Under the pieces are notes generated by a model. The model saw only the letters and a program-made list of their open reading frames with translations. It had not been told where the DNA came from and ran no database searches. A DNA stretch of 64,000 bases from GCA-2687025 sp964473525 (lineage in GTDB: Bacteria > Poribacteria > WGA-4E > GCA-2687025): assembly GCA_964473525.1 (NCBI GenBank), contig CAYYPK010000022.1, positions 45,279-109,278 of the forward strand, given 5' to 3'. The position numbers and the translations under genes are program-made. Positions 8,862-17,837 of the stretch are shown one piece after another; the stretch's first letter is position 1, and each line of letters starts with the position of its first letter.

Positions 8862-9836
8862 CTAGACGCCACGGTCGGCGAACGCGCTGCTCAGGATCTC
8901 CAGGATCAGCTCGTCGTAGCTGATGCCTGCGGTCGCCGCTTGCGCGGGCAGATCGCTGAGGTCGGTCAGCCCTGGCAGCGTGTTTATCTCCGTGATGAAC
9001 GGCTCGCCGTCAGGAGTGACCATCATGTCCACACGTGACACGCCGTGGCAACCAAGAGCCGCGTGAGCCCGCCGCGCGATGTCCTGCACCCGGGCGGTGG
9101 CATCGTCCTGAAGCCGCGCGGGGAGGAAGAACGCCGTCATGCCGGCTGTGTATTTGGCTTCGTAGTCGTAGAATTCGTTCTTCGGGACCAGCTCCAGCAC
9201 CGGTAGCGGCCGCGTGGCGCGCCCCACGCCCAGGATGCCGACCGTCACTTCCATCCCGGGAACGTACTTCTCGGCGAATATCTGCCGGAAGTCGTAGTGC
9301 GTCTTCGTCATCACGCCCTTCAGCAGGTCGCGTTCGCGCACGACGGTGACGCCCAGGCTCGATCCCTCGGCGACGGGCTTCACGATCAACGGGAATCCGA
9401 GCGTGTCGGCCACTTCGCCAACGCGCGAGCGCACGTCGTCGTCGGCTGCCACGGCGACCCAGGGCGGTGTCGGAAGTCCCTCGACTTGCAGTATCTGCTT
9501 GGTCTTCAGCTTGTTCATTGCCAGCGAGCTGGCGAGGACGCCCGACCCCGTGTACCGGTAGCCCAACGTGTCGAGACACCCCTGCATCTCGCCGTCCTCG
9601 CCGCCACGGCCGTGCAGGGCCAGGAAGACCGCGTCGGGTGAATACTCCGTGAGTGTCTCCAGCCAGTCCTCGTGCCGAGGATCGACCGCGACAGTCGCGA
9701 TGCTCGCTCGCTTCAGCGCTGCGAGCACGTTGGCGCCCGACCGAAGGGACACCTCCCGCTCGCCAGACATGCCCCCGAGCATGACGGCGACGCGTCGGTC
9801 GGCAAGTTGCTCGCTCAGCTCTCGTAGGCGTGACAC
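8862..9836 (-). CDS. ddl: D-alanine--D-alanine ligase
   Basis: A 324-residue ATP-grasp ligase that joins two D-Ala for peptidoglycan. Visible hallmarks are VMLGGMSGEREVSLRSG at the N-terminus, FLALHGRGGEDGEMQG, the substrate region YTGSGVLASSLAMNK, the ATP-grasp VKPVAEGSSLGV, and the metal-binding end FITEINTLPGLT. The start is a GTG at 9836 with an AGGAGG Shine-Dalgarno eight bases before. It is the last gene of a seven-gene minus operon that begins with xerC/D, 21 bases after the DUF58 gene. Its presence supports a normal peptidoglycan wall, as do lysA and dapF elsewhere in the window. Confidence 0.96.
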   Translation of the reverse strand: MSRLRELSEQLADRRVAVMLGGMSGEREVSLRSGANVLAALKRASIATVAVDPRHEDWLETLTEYSPDAVFLALHGRGGEDGEMQGCLDTLGYRYTGSGVLASSLAMNKLKTKQILQVEGLPTPPWVAVAADDDVRSRVGEVADTLGFPLIVKPVAEGSSLGVTVVRERDLLKGVMTKTHYDFRQIFAEKYVPGMEVTVGILGVGRATRPLPVLELVPKNEFYDYEAKYTAGMTAFFLPARLQDDATARVQDIARRAHAALGCHGVSRVDMMVTPDGEPFITEINTLPGLTDLSDLPAQAATAGISYDELILEILSSAFADRGV

Positions 9837-9857
9837 GTCGAGTCCTCCTGCAGGCCC

Positions 9858-10751
9858 TCAGGCGATGATTCCGGCGGCGCGGAACTCCTTAAGGAAGACG
9901 GCGGAATCCACGCGATCGGTACGCACGCTTGCGTACCGCACGCCCAGACTCGCGGCCAGCCCAGGGGTCGCCGCGAGCAAGGCGTCCCGTCGCCGCGCGT
10001 AGGCGCCGGCCGCGTTCTCGTCCCACCGTACGTCACGCGCGCGTAGTGTCTCGACATCGGTGACACGCAACGGCCCGGGCGCCGGCGTATCGAAGAGGGC
10101 GGCGGGCACAACGTGCGCGGCGGCAGCTTCGAATGGCGTCAGCGCCCGGAAGCAGGCGCGCGTGGACGCCTCGTCAAGAAAGTCCGAGAGCAGGACGAAC
10201 ACACCTGTGTCGCGACTCCGAGCGGCGTACGTTCGTAGCGCGCGCGCCACATCCGCATCTGGCTGGCTGTCCAGCGTGGCGAGGCCGGCGTCGATGGAGG
10301 CGATGCCGCCGGCTCGCGTCGCGCGGGCGACTTCAACGGCAGACCTGCCAACGCCAACGAGTTTCACCGTAGCGCCTGCCGCCAGCCCTACGTACGCCAC
10401 GCCGCGCGCCAGCGCGCGGGCGGCATCGAGGCCGTTCGGGTCGCCTACAGACATCGAGGCGCTCACGTCGATGCCGATGTGGACGGGAAGCGCGGAGTCG
10501 CGCGCGTGCCGCTTCACGACGAGGCGTTCCGTGCGGGCGGCGGCGTTCCAGTCCACACGGCGCAGGTCGTCGCCCGGCGCGTACGGTCGGTGGTCGACGA
10601 ACTCCATGCGGCCGCCAACGCCCTTCCCGACACGATCGCCTAACCGGTACGACCGGTGTGGCACGTGCGCGACGACGCGCAAGCCGCGCAGGTCGGACAG
10701 GTCGACCGCGCAGCGAGGCGTTCCCGTCGGTGTGACGCTGAGGTTACTCAT
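9858..10751 (-). CDS. DUF58 domain protein
   Basis: Started at ATG 10751 (MSNLSVTPTG), 297 residues; longer open frame upstream is an artefact overlapping hpt. It has the DUF58 signature: GGRMEFVDHRPYAPGDDLRRVDW followed, after a short gap, by a VWA-like MIDAS segment IGIDVSASMSVG. DUF58 proteins usually sit beside MoxR ATPases and Bat-type VWA proteins and are thought to help assemble or activate envelope or metal-binding complexes. Here no MoxR gene is adjacent; a BatA-like gene lies at 29882. It sits between hpt and ddl in the operon. Function beyond the family is unknown. Confidence 0.85.
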   Translation of the reverse strand: MSNLSVTPTGTPRCAVDLSDLRGLRVVAHVPHRSYRLGDRVGKGVGGRMEFVDHRPYAPGDDLRRVDWNAAARTERLVVKRHARDSALPVHIGIDVSASMSVGDPNGLDAARALARGVAYVGLAAGATVKLVGVGRSAVEVARATRAGGIASIDAGLATLDSQPDADVARALRTYAARSRDTGVFVLLSDFLDEASTRACFRALTPFEAAAAHVVPAALFDTPAPGPLRVTDVETLRARDVRWDENAAGAYARRRDALLAATPGLAASLGVRYASVRTDRVDSAVFLKEFRAAGIIA

Positions 10752-10815
10752 GGCGCGTGCCTCCGCGACGTACGCGCATCGCTCAACAGCCGAACGGCCC
10801 ACGCGGCGTCCTCGG

Positions 10816-11367
10816 TTACTCAGTGGACGAGTCAGCCGGCTCCAGGACAGCGATGTACGGGAGCTGGCGGAACCAGCCGTCGTGGTCGAGACCGTAGCCC
10901 ACGACGAATTCGTCCGGGATCTCAAACCCAACGTAGTCCACCGCGACGTCCTCTACCCGGCGTGATGGCTTGTCCAGCAGCGCGCAGACGCGGACCGAGA
11001 GCGGAGCGTGCGTTTGCAGGTGGTCCATGACGTAGCGCAGCGTGCGGCCCGTGTCGGCAATGTCCTCGACGAGCAGCACGTGCCTGCCCTCAATGGATGT
11101 CGTCAGGTGCGCGTGCCACTCGAATTGCCCTGAGGACTCCGCGCCAACGTAGCTCGACACGCCGAGGAAGTCCACCTTCACGGGTATATCCAGCGCGCGC
11201 GTCAGGTCCGCGAGGAATATGTACGACCCCTTGAGAACGGCGATGAGCGTGACATCCCGACCCGCGTAGTCGCGGGATATGGTGGCGGCGAGGCCAGCTA
11301 CACGCTCCGCGACGCGCCGCGCGTCGAACAGCGTCCGGCCGATCTGACGCCCGTTGACGGACTTCAT
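10816..11367 (-). CDS. hpt: Hypoxanthine phosphoribosyltransferase
   Basis: Started at ATG 11367, which overlaps the tilS TGA (ATGA), giving 183 residues, the usual length. The PRPP-binding loop is EDIADTGRTL (101-110), and LKGSYIFLADLTR plus the C-terminal VVGYGLDHDGWFRQLPYIAVL are typical of Hpt, including the D-G-x-x-R-x-L-P region that contacts the base. The enzyme salvages hypoxanthine and guanine to IMP and GMP in the cytoplasm. A tilS-hpt order is widespread in bacteria, which supports both calls; ftsH, the common third partner, is not adjacent here. Confidence 0.94.
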   Translation of the reverse strand: MKSVNGRQIGRTLFDARRVAERVAGLAATISRDYAGRDVTLIAVLKGSYIFLADLTRALDIPVKVDFLGVSSYVGAESSGQFEWHAHLTTSIEGRHVLLVEDIADTGRTLRYVMDHLQTHAPLSVRVCALLDKPSRRVEDVAVDYVGFEIPDEFVVGYGLDHDGWFRQLPYIAVLEPADSSTE

Positions 11368-12776
11368 GGTGGCGACATCTCCGCGTCGACGATGAGGATA
11401 CGGGGCGTGCCGCCGGTGACGGCGTACCGTCCGTCCGCGCGCATGCCCACGACCCAGATGACGTCGTCCCCAGCGCATAGGACCGTGACGTTGCGTCGTT
11501 CGTCGGCGGGCAGTTGGGCGTCGCTCAGAAAGGCCCCGACCTTCTTCGACCCGTCGAGACCGAACGGGTGGAAGCGGTCGCCGTGGCGCCACCGTCGCAG
11601 CGACAGCGGGCCTGGCAGGGCCGCCGCGTCGTACGCCGCCTGCGTCGACGGCAGAGGCCCGCGCTTGAAGCGTCTCTGCGCGTGGAATCTGGTCCTGACA
11701 GCCACTCCAGCGTCTGGCAGTTCGGCGCGGCCCGGCGTGGGCACCGGCACGGCTGCCCGCGACAGTGGTAGGGCCGCCCCGTCGCCTGCTTCGACGACGA
11801 CCACGCGCGGCCCGCGGCGTTCCAGCGCCACGCTACGCGTGATCCACAAGGCCGACGGCTCGCCCGACGCTACGTACCCACGGGCGCGTTCGGTCTCCTC
11901 GAAGCTAAGCGGCCGCCCGACGGCGGTTGGCGCCAACCACAGACGCGCGACACGACGCGCGATGGCGACGGGCAGGGCGTCGAATGCCGCCGAGTCCATG
12001 CCGTCGTCGTCCACGGCTTCGCGCAGCGCGGCGGTCGCCATCTCGTCCAGGAGGGCGGACTCGTCGCGAAGGACAGCGGATGTGGCGGCCAGCGCTCGCC
12101 GCGCGCGCGGGTTGTAGTCGCGCTCCAGCAGGGGCAGCAGATCGTGCCTCACCCGGTTGCGCAGGTGCTCGCGGGAGGCGTTGGAGGCGTCCTCGACGTG
12201 CGTGACGCCGCGCGCCGTGAGGTACTCGCGGACATCACGCCCGCTGAACTCGAGCAGAGGTCTTATCCACAGATCGTCGCGAGTGGGAGCCATGGCCGCC
12301 AGTCCGCCGCTGCCCGCGCCCCTTAGCAGCCGCATGAGCACGGTCTCCGCCACGTCGTCCCGATGGTGTCCGACGGCGACGCGAGACGCCTCGATCTCGG
12401 TGGCGACCCGCTCCAGGTAGTCGCGTCGCGCGGCGCGCGCGGCCGACTCGATCGACTCGCCGCTCGACTCGCCCAACGCGCGTACATCGACGCTGTCCAC
12501 GTGCGCGGGCACGCCCCGCTGCTCCGCCTGCGTGGCGACAAACGCCGCGTCGGCGTCGCTCGCGTCGCCCCGCAACTGGTGGTTGAGATGCGCCACGGCG
12601 ACCGTGACCTCCAGGCGTTCGCGGAGGGACATCAGCGCGTCCAGAAGCGCGATGGAGTCGGCGCCGCCGGACACGCCGACGAGAATGAGCGATCCCTTGG
12701 GCGCGAGGCCCTCCCGCTCCCACGCATTGGCGAACCGGTCACGGAAGCGTCGGACCGTGGGTGACTCTTGAGGCAT
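11364..12776 (-). CDS. tilS: tRNA(Ile)-lysidine synthase
   Basis: A 470-residue protein with the N-type ATP pyrophosphatase P-loop VSGGADS (35-41), followed by VAHLNHQLRGDASDADAAF, GHHRDDVAETVLMRLLRGAG and the RPLLEFSGRDVREYL motif, all typical of TilS. The C-terminal part (LRRWRHGDRFHPFGLDGSKKVGAFLSD) matches the TilS C-terminal substrate-binding domain. TilS converts the wobble C of tRNA-Ile(CAU) to lysidine. It overlaps hpt by four bases and starts 21 bases after the GNAT gene. Essential housekeeping gene. Confidence 0.95.
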   Translation of the reverse strand: MPQESPTVRRFRDRFANAWEREGLAPKGSLILVGVSGGADSIALLDALMSLRERLEVTVAVAHLNHQLRGDASDADAAFVATQAEQRGVPAHVDSVDVRALGESSGESIESAARAARRDYLERVATEIEASRVAVGHHRDDVAETVLMRLLRGAGSGGLAAMAPTRDDLWIRPLLEFSGRDVREYLTARGVTHVEDASNASREHLRNRVRHDLLPLLERDYNPRARRALAATSAVLRDESALLDEMATAALREAVDDDGMDSAAFDALPVAIARRVARLWLAPTAVGRPLSFEETERARGYVASGEPSALWITRSVALERRGPRVVVVEAGDGAALPLSRAAVPVPTPGRAELPDAGVAVRTRFHAQRRFKRGPLPSTQAAYDAAALPGPLSLRRWRHGDRFHPFGLDGSKKVGAFLSDAQLPADERRNVTVLCAGDDVIWVVGMRADGRYAVTGGTPRILIVDAEMSPP

Positions 12777-12797
12777 GGCAGCGGCCGCGCGAGGGCC

Positions 12798-13268
12798 TTA
12801 CTCCACCGGTTCGAGGTCGTAGACTACGTAGCCCGATGCCTTCATGCCCAGGCGCTCGTACACGGCCTGCGCCGCCGCGTTGTGCTCTTCCACGTAGAGG
12901 CGTATCGCGGGCACGCCCAACGCGCGGGCCTCCGCCAGGGCGTGTTCGTAGAGCGCGCGGAAGACGCCGGAGCGGCGGTAGTCGGGCGCCACGTAGACGC
13001 TCTGTATCCACCACATGGGGCCGTTGCGCCAGTCGCTCCACTCCGTCGTAAGCAGCAACTGTCCTATGACCACTCCCGCGGCCTCTGCGACGAAGTAGCG
13101 TCCCTTCGCCTCGTCCGCGAGCGCGGCGAGAACTCCAGCCCGCACGGTGGCTGGCGTCAACGCCAAGCCCTCCGTCTCGCGGGCCATGCGGATGTTGTAC
13201 TCCGCGAGCACGTCGCGGTCATCCGTCGTGGCGTCGCGGACACGGACCTCATCCATCGGCAGCGTCAT
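12798..13268 (-). CDS. GNAT family N-acetyltransferase
   Basis: A 156-residue GNAT domain protein. The acetyl-CoA site is in SVYVAPDYRRSGVFRALYEHAL (V-x-P-x-x-R-x-x-G form), followed by the beta5 region AIRLYVEEHNAAAQAVYERLGM that is classic for this superfamily. The ATG at 13268 lies inside the end of the upstream membrane-protein gene (20-base overlap) with GGAAGGA before it; a second ATG at 13256 is possible. The substrate is unknown. It is co-transcribed with tilS and xerC/D. Confidence 0.88.
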   Translation of the reverse strand: MTLPMDEVRVRDATTDDRDVLAEYNIRMARETEGLALTPATVRAGVLAALADEAKGRYFVAEAAGVVIGQLLLTTEWSDWRNGPMWWIQSVYVAPDYRRSGVFRALYEHALAEARALGVPAIRLYVEEHNAAAQAVYERLGMKASGYVVYDLEPVE

Positions 13269-14919
13269 GTGAAGGCATGTCCTTCCGTCGATAGAGCTGC
13301 ATCATACCGCGAGGCTCCGAGGTGTGGATGAGATGATACCCCTCCGCGAGCTGGCGCTGTATGGACTTCGTGTCGGGGTGGTCGCGCTGACCCTCGCGGA
13401 TGTTCCACACGAGCACGTAGTCGACGCGTCCACCGGTCTTCGCCACGTACGCCGGTATGTCCACCTTGGGCGGCTGCGCTTCGAGCGTGCCCATGTGCTG
13501 GAAGGCGTTCAGCTCGTAGCGGAAGAGTACCGGGAAGTAGGTCGTGTTGCCCTCGTAGTTGTCGAGCTCCACGATGCGGCGCTGCGCGGCGATGTGTCCC
13601 GACGCGTGCAGGAACAGTCCGATCCGCTTCGAGAGGAACGCGCCCTCGTCGTGCCCAACGTGCGTGAAGCACAGTGGCAGGAGAGTCGAGTTAGGCGCGA
13701 TCTGGTCCGCCGCCGACATGTACTCGTCCAGGTAGTCGTTGAGGCGCGCGTACGTCGAGGTGTGCAACGCGACCATGGCCAGGGCGAGCGCCGCTGCCAC
13801 GCCCTGTATCGCATACCGGCTGACGCGGCCGTACGTCTGCGCTGCGAACCAGAGCGACAGGGCGAGAAACGGGTACAGGATCAGTCGGTGACTGATGAAG
13901 CCGCCGCCGGACATCGCGTTCGGCGCGCGGAAGTACACCAACACGTAACCCGCCGCCACCAGCAGCAAGCCGTCCCACCTGTTCCATTGCCGCAGCACGA
14001 CCTTGCGCACGATGGCGTATGCCGCCAACGAGGCGAACAGCCAGAACACCCCGCGCGACAGCAGTTCCTCGCTTGCGTGGTACGACACGAGGGACTCGAC
14101 CATGTACAGCCGGTCCCACTGGAGCTTCGCTGCCAGTGGCGCGGACCGAGCCGTGCCCTTCTGCGACAGGAAGTTGAGCGTCAGCGCCAGTGTCGGAAGC
14201 AGGGCGCAGAACGCAACGAGGCAGCGGCTTCGGAAGCCCTTCCAGACATCCGCCATGCCCGCCGCTTCGCGCCGACGTACGCCGACCAGATCCGCGGCCG
14301 TCGCGGTCAGAGCCAAGCTCCCGATGGCGAGGTACGCGGTGATGAGTGAGAAGATGTGCGCGAAGTACAGCCCAAGCGACGCGACCGCGAGCAGGACCGC
14401 GTGCCGGAGACCCATCCTGTCGCCGTGCCGGAGCCAGACACCCAACACGAACAGGTACGCCGGCAGGCTGTAGCAGAAGTTGTAGAAGCCCATGTGGAGC
14501 AGGTAGTTGTACGTGAACGGCAGCGCGAGGACGGCGATCCATCCCGCCCCTGGGCGGACGGACGCGGCCGCGTACCGGGCCGACAGCGCGAAGAGCAGCA
14601 CGTACCCGGTAAGCAGCAGCTTCTCCGCGACAAGCATGGGCACGACGTACATCAGCGCGGCGAGGATGAGATGGCCCGCCCAGTTCGGCTCCGGGTTCTT
14701 GTTGAGTACGTAGTATTCGCGGAAGACCGTGCGGTCGGGGTGGTTGTACTCGCGCAGCACGTTGGCGTTGTTGATGTGCGCGGGGCCGTCCTGGGAGGGG
14801 AAGTACTTCGCCGACCAGATCGGCACGAGGTGCAGGACGACGAGCGCCGCGTACACCGCGTTCTCAGGTACGCGGAGCCACGCGCGCGCGGCCCGCGTGG
14901 GCTCCGCGAGGAGCTTCAT
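13249..14919 (-). CDS. GT-C-like integral membrane protein
   Basis: A 556-residue protein with roughly ten hydrophobic segments over residues 20-410 and a soluble C-terminal part of about 140 residues. The first loop (FPSQDGPAHINNANVLREY) contains an acidic-His motif reminiscent of the catalytic first loop of GT-C fold glycosyltransferases. The C-terminal part (SEPRGMMQLYRRKD) has no motif I recognise. It overlaps xerC/D by four bases at its start and the GNAT gene at its end. A polyprenyl-phosphate-sugar dependent glycosyltransferase is one possibility, but I cannot name it with certainty. Confidence 0.7.
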   Translation of the reverse strand: MKLLAEPTRAARAWLRVPENAVYAALVVLHLVPIWSAKYFPSQDGPAHINNANVLREYNHPDRTVFREYYVLNKNPEPNWAGHLILAALMYVVPMLVAEKLLLTGYVLLFALSARYAAASVRPGAGWIAVLALPFTYNYLLHMGFYNFCYSLPAYLFVLGVWLRHGDRMGLRHAVLLAVASLGLYFAHIFSLITAYLAIGSLALTATAADLVGVRRREAAGMADVWKGFRSRCLVAFCALLPTLALTLNFLSQKGTARSAPLAAKLQWDRLYMVESLVSYHASEELLSRGVFWLFASLAAYAIVRKVVLRQWNRWDGLLLVAAGYVLVYFRAPNAMSGGGFISHRLILYPFLALSLWFAAQTYGRVSRYAIQGVAAALALAMVALHTSTYARLNDYLDEYMSAADQIAPNSTLLPLCFTHVGHDEGAFLSKRIGLFLHASGHIAAQRRIVELDNYEGNTTYFPVLFRYELNAFQHMGTLEAQPPKVDIPAYVAKTGGRVDYVLVWNIREGQRDHPDTKSIQRQLAEGYHLIHTSEPRGMMQLYRRKDMPSHDAADG

Positions 14920-15920
14920 ACGACCGGCTCGGGAACTGCCGACTCAGCTGCGGGCTCCGCGCTGGCCGTCCCGGCCGAGGCGCCAGCGGCCCCGGGCTCA
15001 TCCGCGTCGGTTTCCTCGGAGGGTGTCTCCCCTCGCGGATGGAGGGCCGCGTACACGTCGCGCAGCCGCTCGGTCGTGACGTGCGTGTAGATCTGTGTGG
15101 TGGACAGGCTTGCGTGCCCAAGCATCTCCTGGACCACGCGCAGGTCCGCGCCCGCGTTGAGGAGATGCGTCGCGAAGCTGTGCCGTAGCGTGTGCGGGGT
15201 GACCTTCTTCTCGATGCCCGCGTCCTCGAGGTAGCTCGCGATCCGATAGCGCACGGCTCTGTCGGTCATGCGTCGTCCGACGTGGCTCGTGAACAGCGCG
15301 TTGACGTCCTTCAGGTTCGCGCACAGCTCGTGCCGACGCGCGACGTATGCGTCGAGCGCCGCCATCGCGGGACGACCGACCGGCACCAGTCGTTCCTTCT
15401 TGCCCTTGCCCAGCACCTTCACGGTCATGTCCGGCTCGAAGCTGTCGACGTCCAGGCCGCACAGCTCGCTCACTCGCATGCCGGTCGAGTAGAGCAGCTC
15501 GAGGATGGCGGCATCGCGCAGGCCGATCGCCGTCGACGTGTCGGGCGCGTCCATGAGCGCCTCGACTTCCTTGGGGTCGAGGAAGGCGGGTAGACGTTTC
15601 TCGCGCGGAGGAGTGCGCACCTTCAGCGTCGGGTTCACGGTGACGTGCCCGAACCGCGTCAGCCAGGAGTACAGGGACCGTATGGCGGACATGCGACGCT
15701 GTATCGTGGAGCGCGCGCGGCCGGCCTTCTGCAAGTGAGCCAGGAAACCGCGGAGGACGAGGTTGTCGATCTCCGCCAGTTCCATCTTGTCTTGCCCGAG
15801 GCAGTAGTGAGCGAACTCGTTCATGTCGCTGCGATACGCCCGCACGGAGTGCTTGGAGAAGTCACGCTCACGGCTGACGTACGCGATGAAGCCCTCTATG
15901 GCGTCACTCAGTTGCGTCAT
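14916..15920 (-). CDS. Tyrosine recombinase XerC/XerD family
   Basis: A 334-residue tyrosine recombinase. The N-terminal SAM-like core-binding domain (residues 1-90) is followed by the catalytic domain with Arg149 (STGMRVSEL), the hairpin Lys172 (GKGKKERLVPVG), His243 and Arg246 (PHTLRHSFATH), His269 (LGHASLSTTQIYTH) and the nucleophile Tyr278. All catalytic residues are present. An unusual Ala/Glu/Pro-rich tail of about 40 residues follows. Surroundings are housekeeping genes, so a chromosome dimer resolution role is more likely than a mobile-element integrase; XerC versus XerD cannot be separated. A GGAGG lies six bases before the ATG. It heads the operon running to ddl. Confidence 0.9.
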   Translation of the reverse strand: MTQLSDAIEGFIAYVSRERDFSKHSVRAYRSDMNEFAHYCLGQDKMELAEIDNLVLRGFLAHLQKAGRARSTIQRRMSAIRSLYSWLTRFGHVTVNPTLKVRTPPREKRLPAFLDPKEVEALMDAPDTSTAIGLRDAAILELLYSTGMRVSELCGLDVDSFEPDMTVKVLGKGKKERLVPVGRPAMAALDAYVARRHELCANLKDVNALFTSHVGRRMTDRAVRYRIASYLEDAGIEKKVTPHTLRHSFATHLLNAGADLRVVQEMLGHASLSTTQIYTHVTTERLRDVYAALHPRGETPSEETDADEPGAAGASAGTASAEPAAESAVPEPVV

Positions 15921-15968
15921 TGTGCACCTCCAAGGGTCGCCTACCCGCGGCTGATGAGACCGCTAATC

Positions 15969-15997
15969 TTGTCGCAAGGTAACGGGCGTGACAGAAT
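15969..15997 (+). promoter_or_regulatory. Possible sigma-70 promoter for gcvH
   Basis: TTGTCG (15969-15974) and CAGAAT (15992-15997) are 17 bases apart in the 139-base divergent gap between xerC/D and gcvH. The -10 is preceded by TGA, giving an extended -10 form TGACAGAATGG that recurs at 48059-48069 before another gene. No glycine riboswitch core is visible in the leader. Confidence 0.35.
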
Positions 15998-16059
15998 GGC
16001 ATAGGCGTCGCCCACCGAGGCCAGTCCAGCGTGATTCCCGCGTTCGAGAGGACCGATGC

Positions 16060-16467
16060 ATGGTAACTGATTTCGACGCCCTGGCCTTCCCGGACGACGT
16101 CCGCTACGTCGCCGAGACGCACGAGTGGGCGCGGCTTGAGGACGGCGTCTGCACGCTCGGTATCTCCGACTACGCTCAGAGCGAGATAGGCGATGTGGTG
16201 TACGTCGAGGCCCCGCAGGTCGGCGACACCATTGAGAAAGACGGCGAATTCGGCGTGATCGAGTCGGTGAAATCGGCTTTTGACCTATACTCACCGGTGG
16301 CGGGTGAGGTCGTCGAGACGAACGCCGCGCTCGAGGAGCAACCCGAGCTCGTGAACGAGGATCCGTACGGCGCAGGCTGGATGGTGCGCATCCAGGTGAC
16401 CGACCCCAGCCACGTAGACGCTCTGCTGGACGCCGAAGCCTACAAGCAGGCGGTGCGGGAGGACTGA
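16060..16467 (+). CDS. gcvH: Glycine cleavage system H protein
   Basis: Started at ATG 16060 after GAGAGG, giving 135 residues; the longer upstream frame is not conserved. The lipoyl domain is clear: THEWARLEDGVCTLGISDYAQ, then the modified Lys71 in GVIESVKSAFDLYSPV, and the NEDPYGAGWMVRI end. GcvH shuttles the aminomethyl group between the P, T and L proteins of the glycine cleavage complex. gcvPA starts three bases after its stop. gcvT, gcvPB and the L protein are not in this window. Confidence 0.96.
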   Translation: MVTDFDALAFPDDVRYVAETHEWARLEDGVCTLGISDYAQSEIGDVVYVEAPQVGDTIEKDGEFGVIESVKSAFDLYSPVAGEVVETNAALEEQPELVNEDPYGAGWMVRIQVTDPSHVDALLDAEAYKQAVRED

Positions 16468-16470
16468 CCG

Positions 16471-17820
16471 CTGAGCTATATCCCACACACCGACGCCGAC
16501 GTCCGAGCGATGCTGGACGCCATCGGCGTCGACTCGATCGACGAGCTGTTCCTCGACATACCCGAAGCCCTGCGCATCGCGCGGCTGGATCTGCCCGACG
16601 GCCTGTCGGAGATGGACACGCTGCGGCACATGCGCGCGTTGGCCGGCCAGAGCGCCAACCTCGACGACTACGTGTCGTTCCTCGGCGCCGGGTCGTACGA
16701 CCACTTCATTCCCAGCGTCGTCGGCGCGATGACGTCGCGTGGGGAGTTCGCGACGGCGTACACTCCCTACCAGCCGGAGGTGAGCCAGGGCACGCTGCAA
16801 GCGATCTTCGAGTACCAGTCGCTCGTATGCGCTCTCACCGGCATGGACGTGTCGAACGCGTCGCTGTACGACGGAGCGTCCGCGACGGCGGAGGCCGCCC
16901 TGCTCGCGCTCAACGTCGGTCGTGGTCGCAACGAGGTCGTGCTGACCGGTGGCGTCCACCCGGAGTACCGCGCGACGGTCGAAACGTACCTGACCGGCGC
17001 GTCCGCCGTCTGCGTAGACGCGCCCGGCGACCCGGCGACGGGTCTCACCGATCTCGACGCGCTACGACAGGTCGTCGGCCCGGCGACGGCGGCGGTCGTG
17101 ATGCAGCACCCCAACTTCTTCGGTTGCCTCGAACCGACCGCGGACATCGGCGCCATCGCTAAGGAGGCCAGCGCGCAGTTTGTCGCGGTCGTGAATCCCA
17201 TCTCCCTGGCCCTGCTGACGCCGCCCGGTGAATACGGCGCGGACATCGCCGTGGGCGAGGGTCAGCCCCTGGGGAACAGCGTCTCGTACGGCGGCCCGTC
17301 GCTCGGATTCTTCGCCGTCACGGACAAGTTGATGCGTCGCACGCCTGGCCGTCTCGTCGGCGAGACCCACGACGCCGACGGCCGTCGCGCGAACGTGCTG
17401 ACCCTGAGAGCGCGGGAGCAGGACATCCGCCGCGAGAAGGCGACATCGAACATCTGCACGAACCAGTCCCTGAACGCCCTCGCCGCGTGCGTCTACATCT
17501 GCGCGATGGGCAAGGAGGGGATGCGCGAGGGTGCCGAGTTGTGCGCCCGGAAGGCCCACTACCTGCACGGCCGCCTGTGCGAATTGCCGGGCGTCGAGCC
17601 GGCGTTCGACGCCCCGTTCTTCCATGAGTTCGCCGTGAGAGTGGGCGGCGACATGGACGCGACGCTCGGCTCGCTGGCGGAGCGGGGTTTCCTCGGTGGC
17701 GTCCCTCTCGGCCGGTTCGACGCGTCCCTCTCGGACGTTCTGCTGCTCGCCGTCACGGAGCGCCGCACACGGGACGAGATGGATCGCTTCGTCGACGCCT
17801 TCCGCGACGCTGGCGCCTAA
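16471..17820 (+). CDS. gcvPA: Glycine dehydrogenase (decarboxylating) subunit 1
   Basis: The alpha subunit of the two-subunit P protein, which decarboxylates glycine with PLP and hands the aminomethyl group to GcvH. Conserved parts are the FLGAGSYDHFIPSVV block, TAYTPYQPEVSQGTLQ, NASLYDGASATAEA, and EKATSNICTNQSLNALAA. The first ATG (16510) would remove SYIPHTDADVRA, the conserved GcvPA N-terminus. That segment is in frame upstream and begins at a CTG (16471) with GGGAGGA seven bases before it, so I start at CTG and obtain 449 residues, the normal length. The catalytic lysine lies on subunit 2 (gcvPB), which is not adjacent; a FAD oxidoreductase gene follows instead. Confidence 0.92.
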   Translation: MSYIPHTDADVRAMLDAIGVDSIDELFLDIPEALRIARLDLPDGLSEMDTLRHMRALAGQSANLDDYVSFLGAGSYDHFIPSVVGAMTSRGEFATAYTPYQPEVSQGTLQAIFEYQSLVCALTGMDVSNASLYDGASATAEAALLALNVGRGRNEVVLTGGVHPEYRATVETYLTGASAVCVDAPGDPATGLTDLDALRQVVGPATAAVVMQHPNFFGCLEPTADIGAIAKEASAQFVAVVNPISLALLTPPGEYGADIAVGEGQPLGNSVSYGGPSLGFFAVTDKLMRRTPGRLVGETHDADGRRANVLTLRAREQDIRREKATSNICTNQSLNALAACVYICAMGKEGMREGAELCARKAHYLHGRLCELPGVEPAFDAPFFHEFAVRVGGDMDATLGSLAERGFLGGVPLGRFDASLSDVLLLAVTERRTRDEMDRFVDAFRDAGA

Positions 17821-17837
17821 CACGCGGGAGCCCGACC

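Noticed and set aside
14916..15920. Tyrosine recombinase as a mobile-element integrase
   Set aside because: It lies in a housekeeping operon with tilS, hpt and ddl, no attachment-site repeats or tRNA is present, and all neighbours are core genes.
15921..16059. A glycine riboswitch before gcvH
   Set aside because: The 139-base gap lacks the tandem glycine-aptamer core; only a promoter-like pair is seen.
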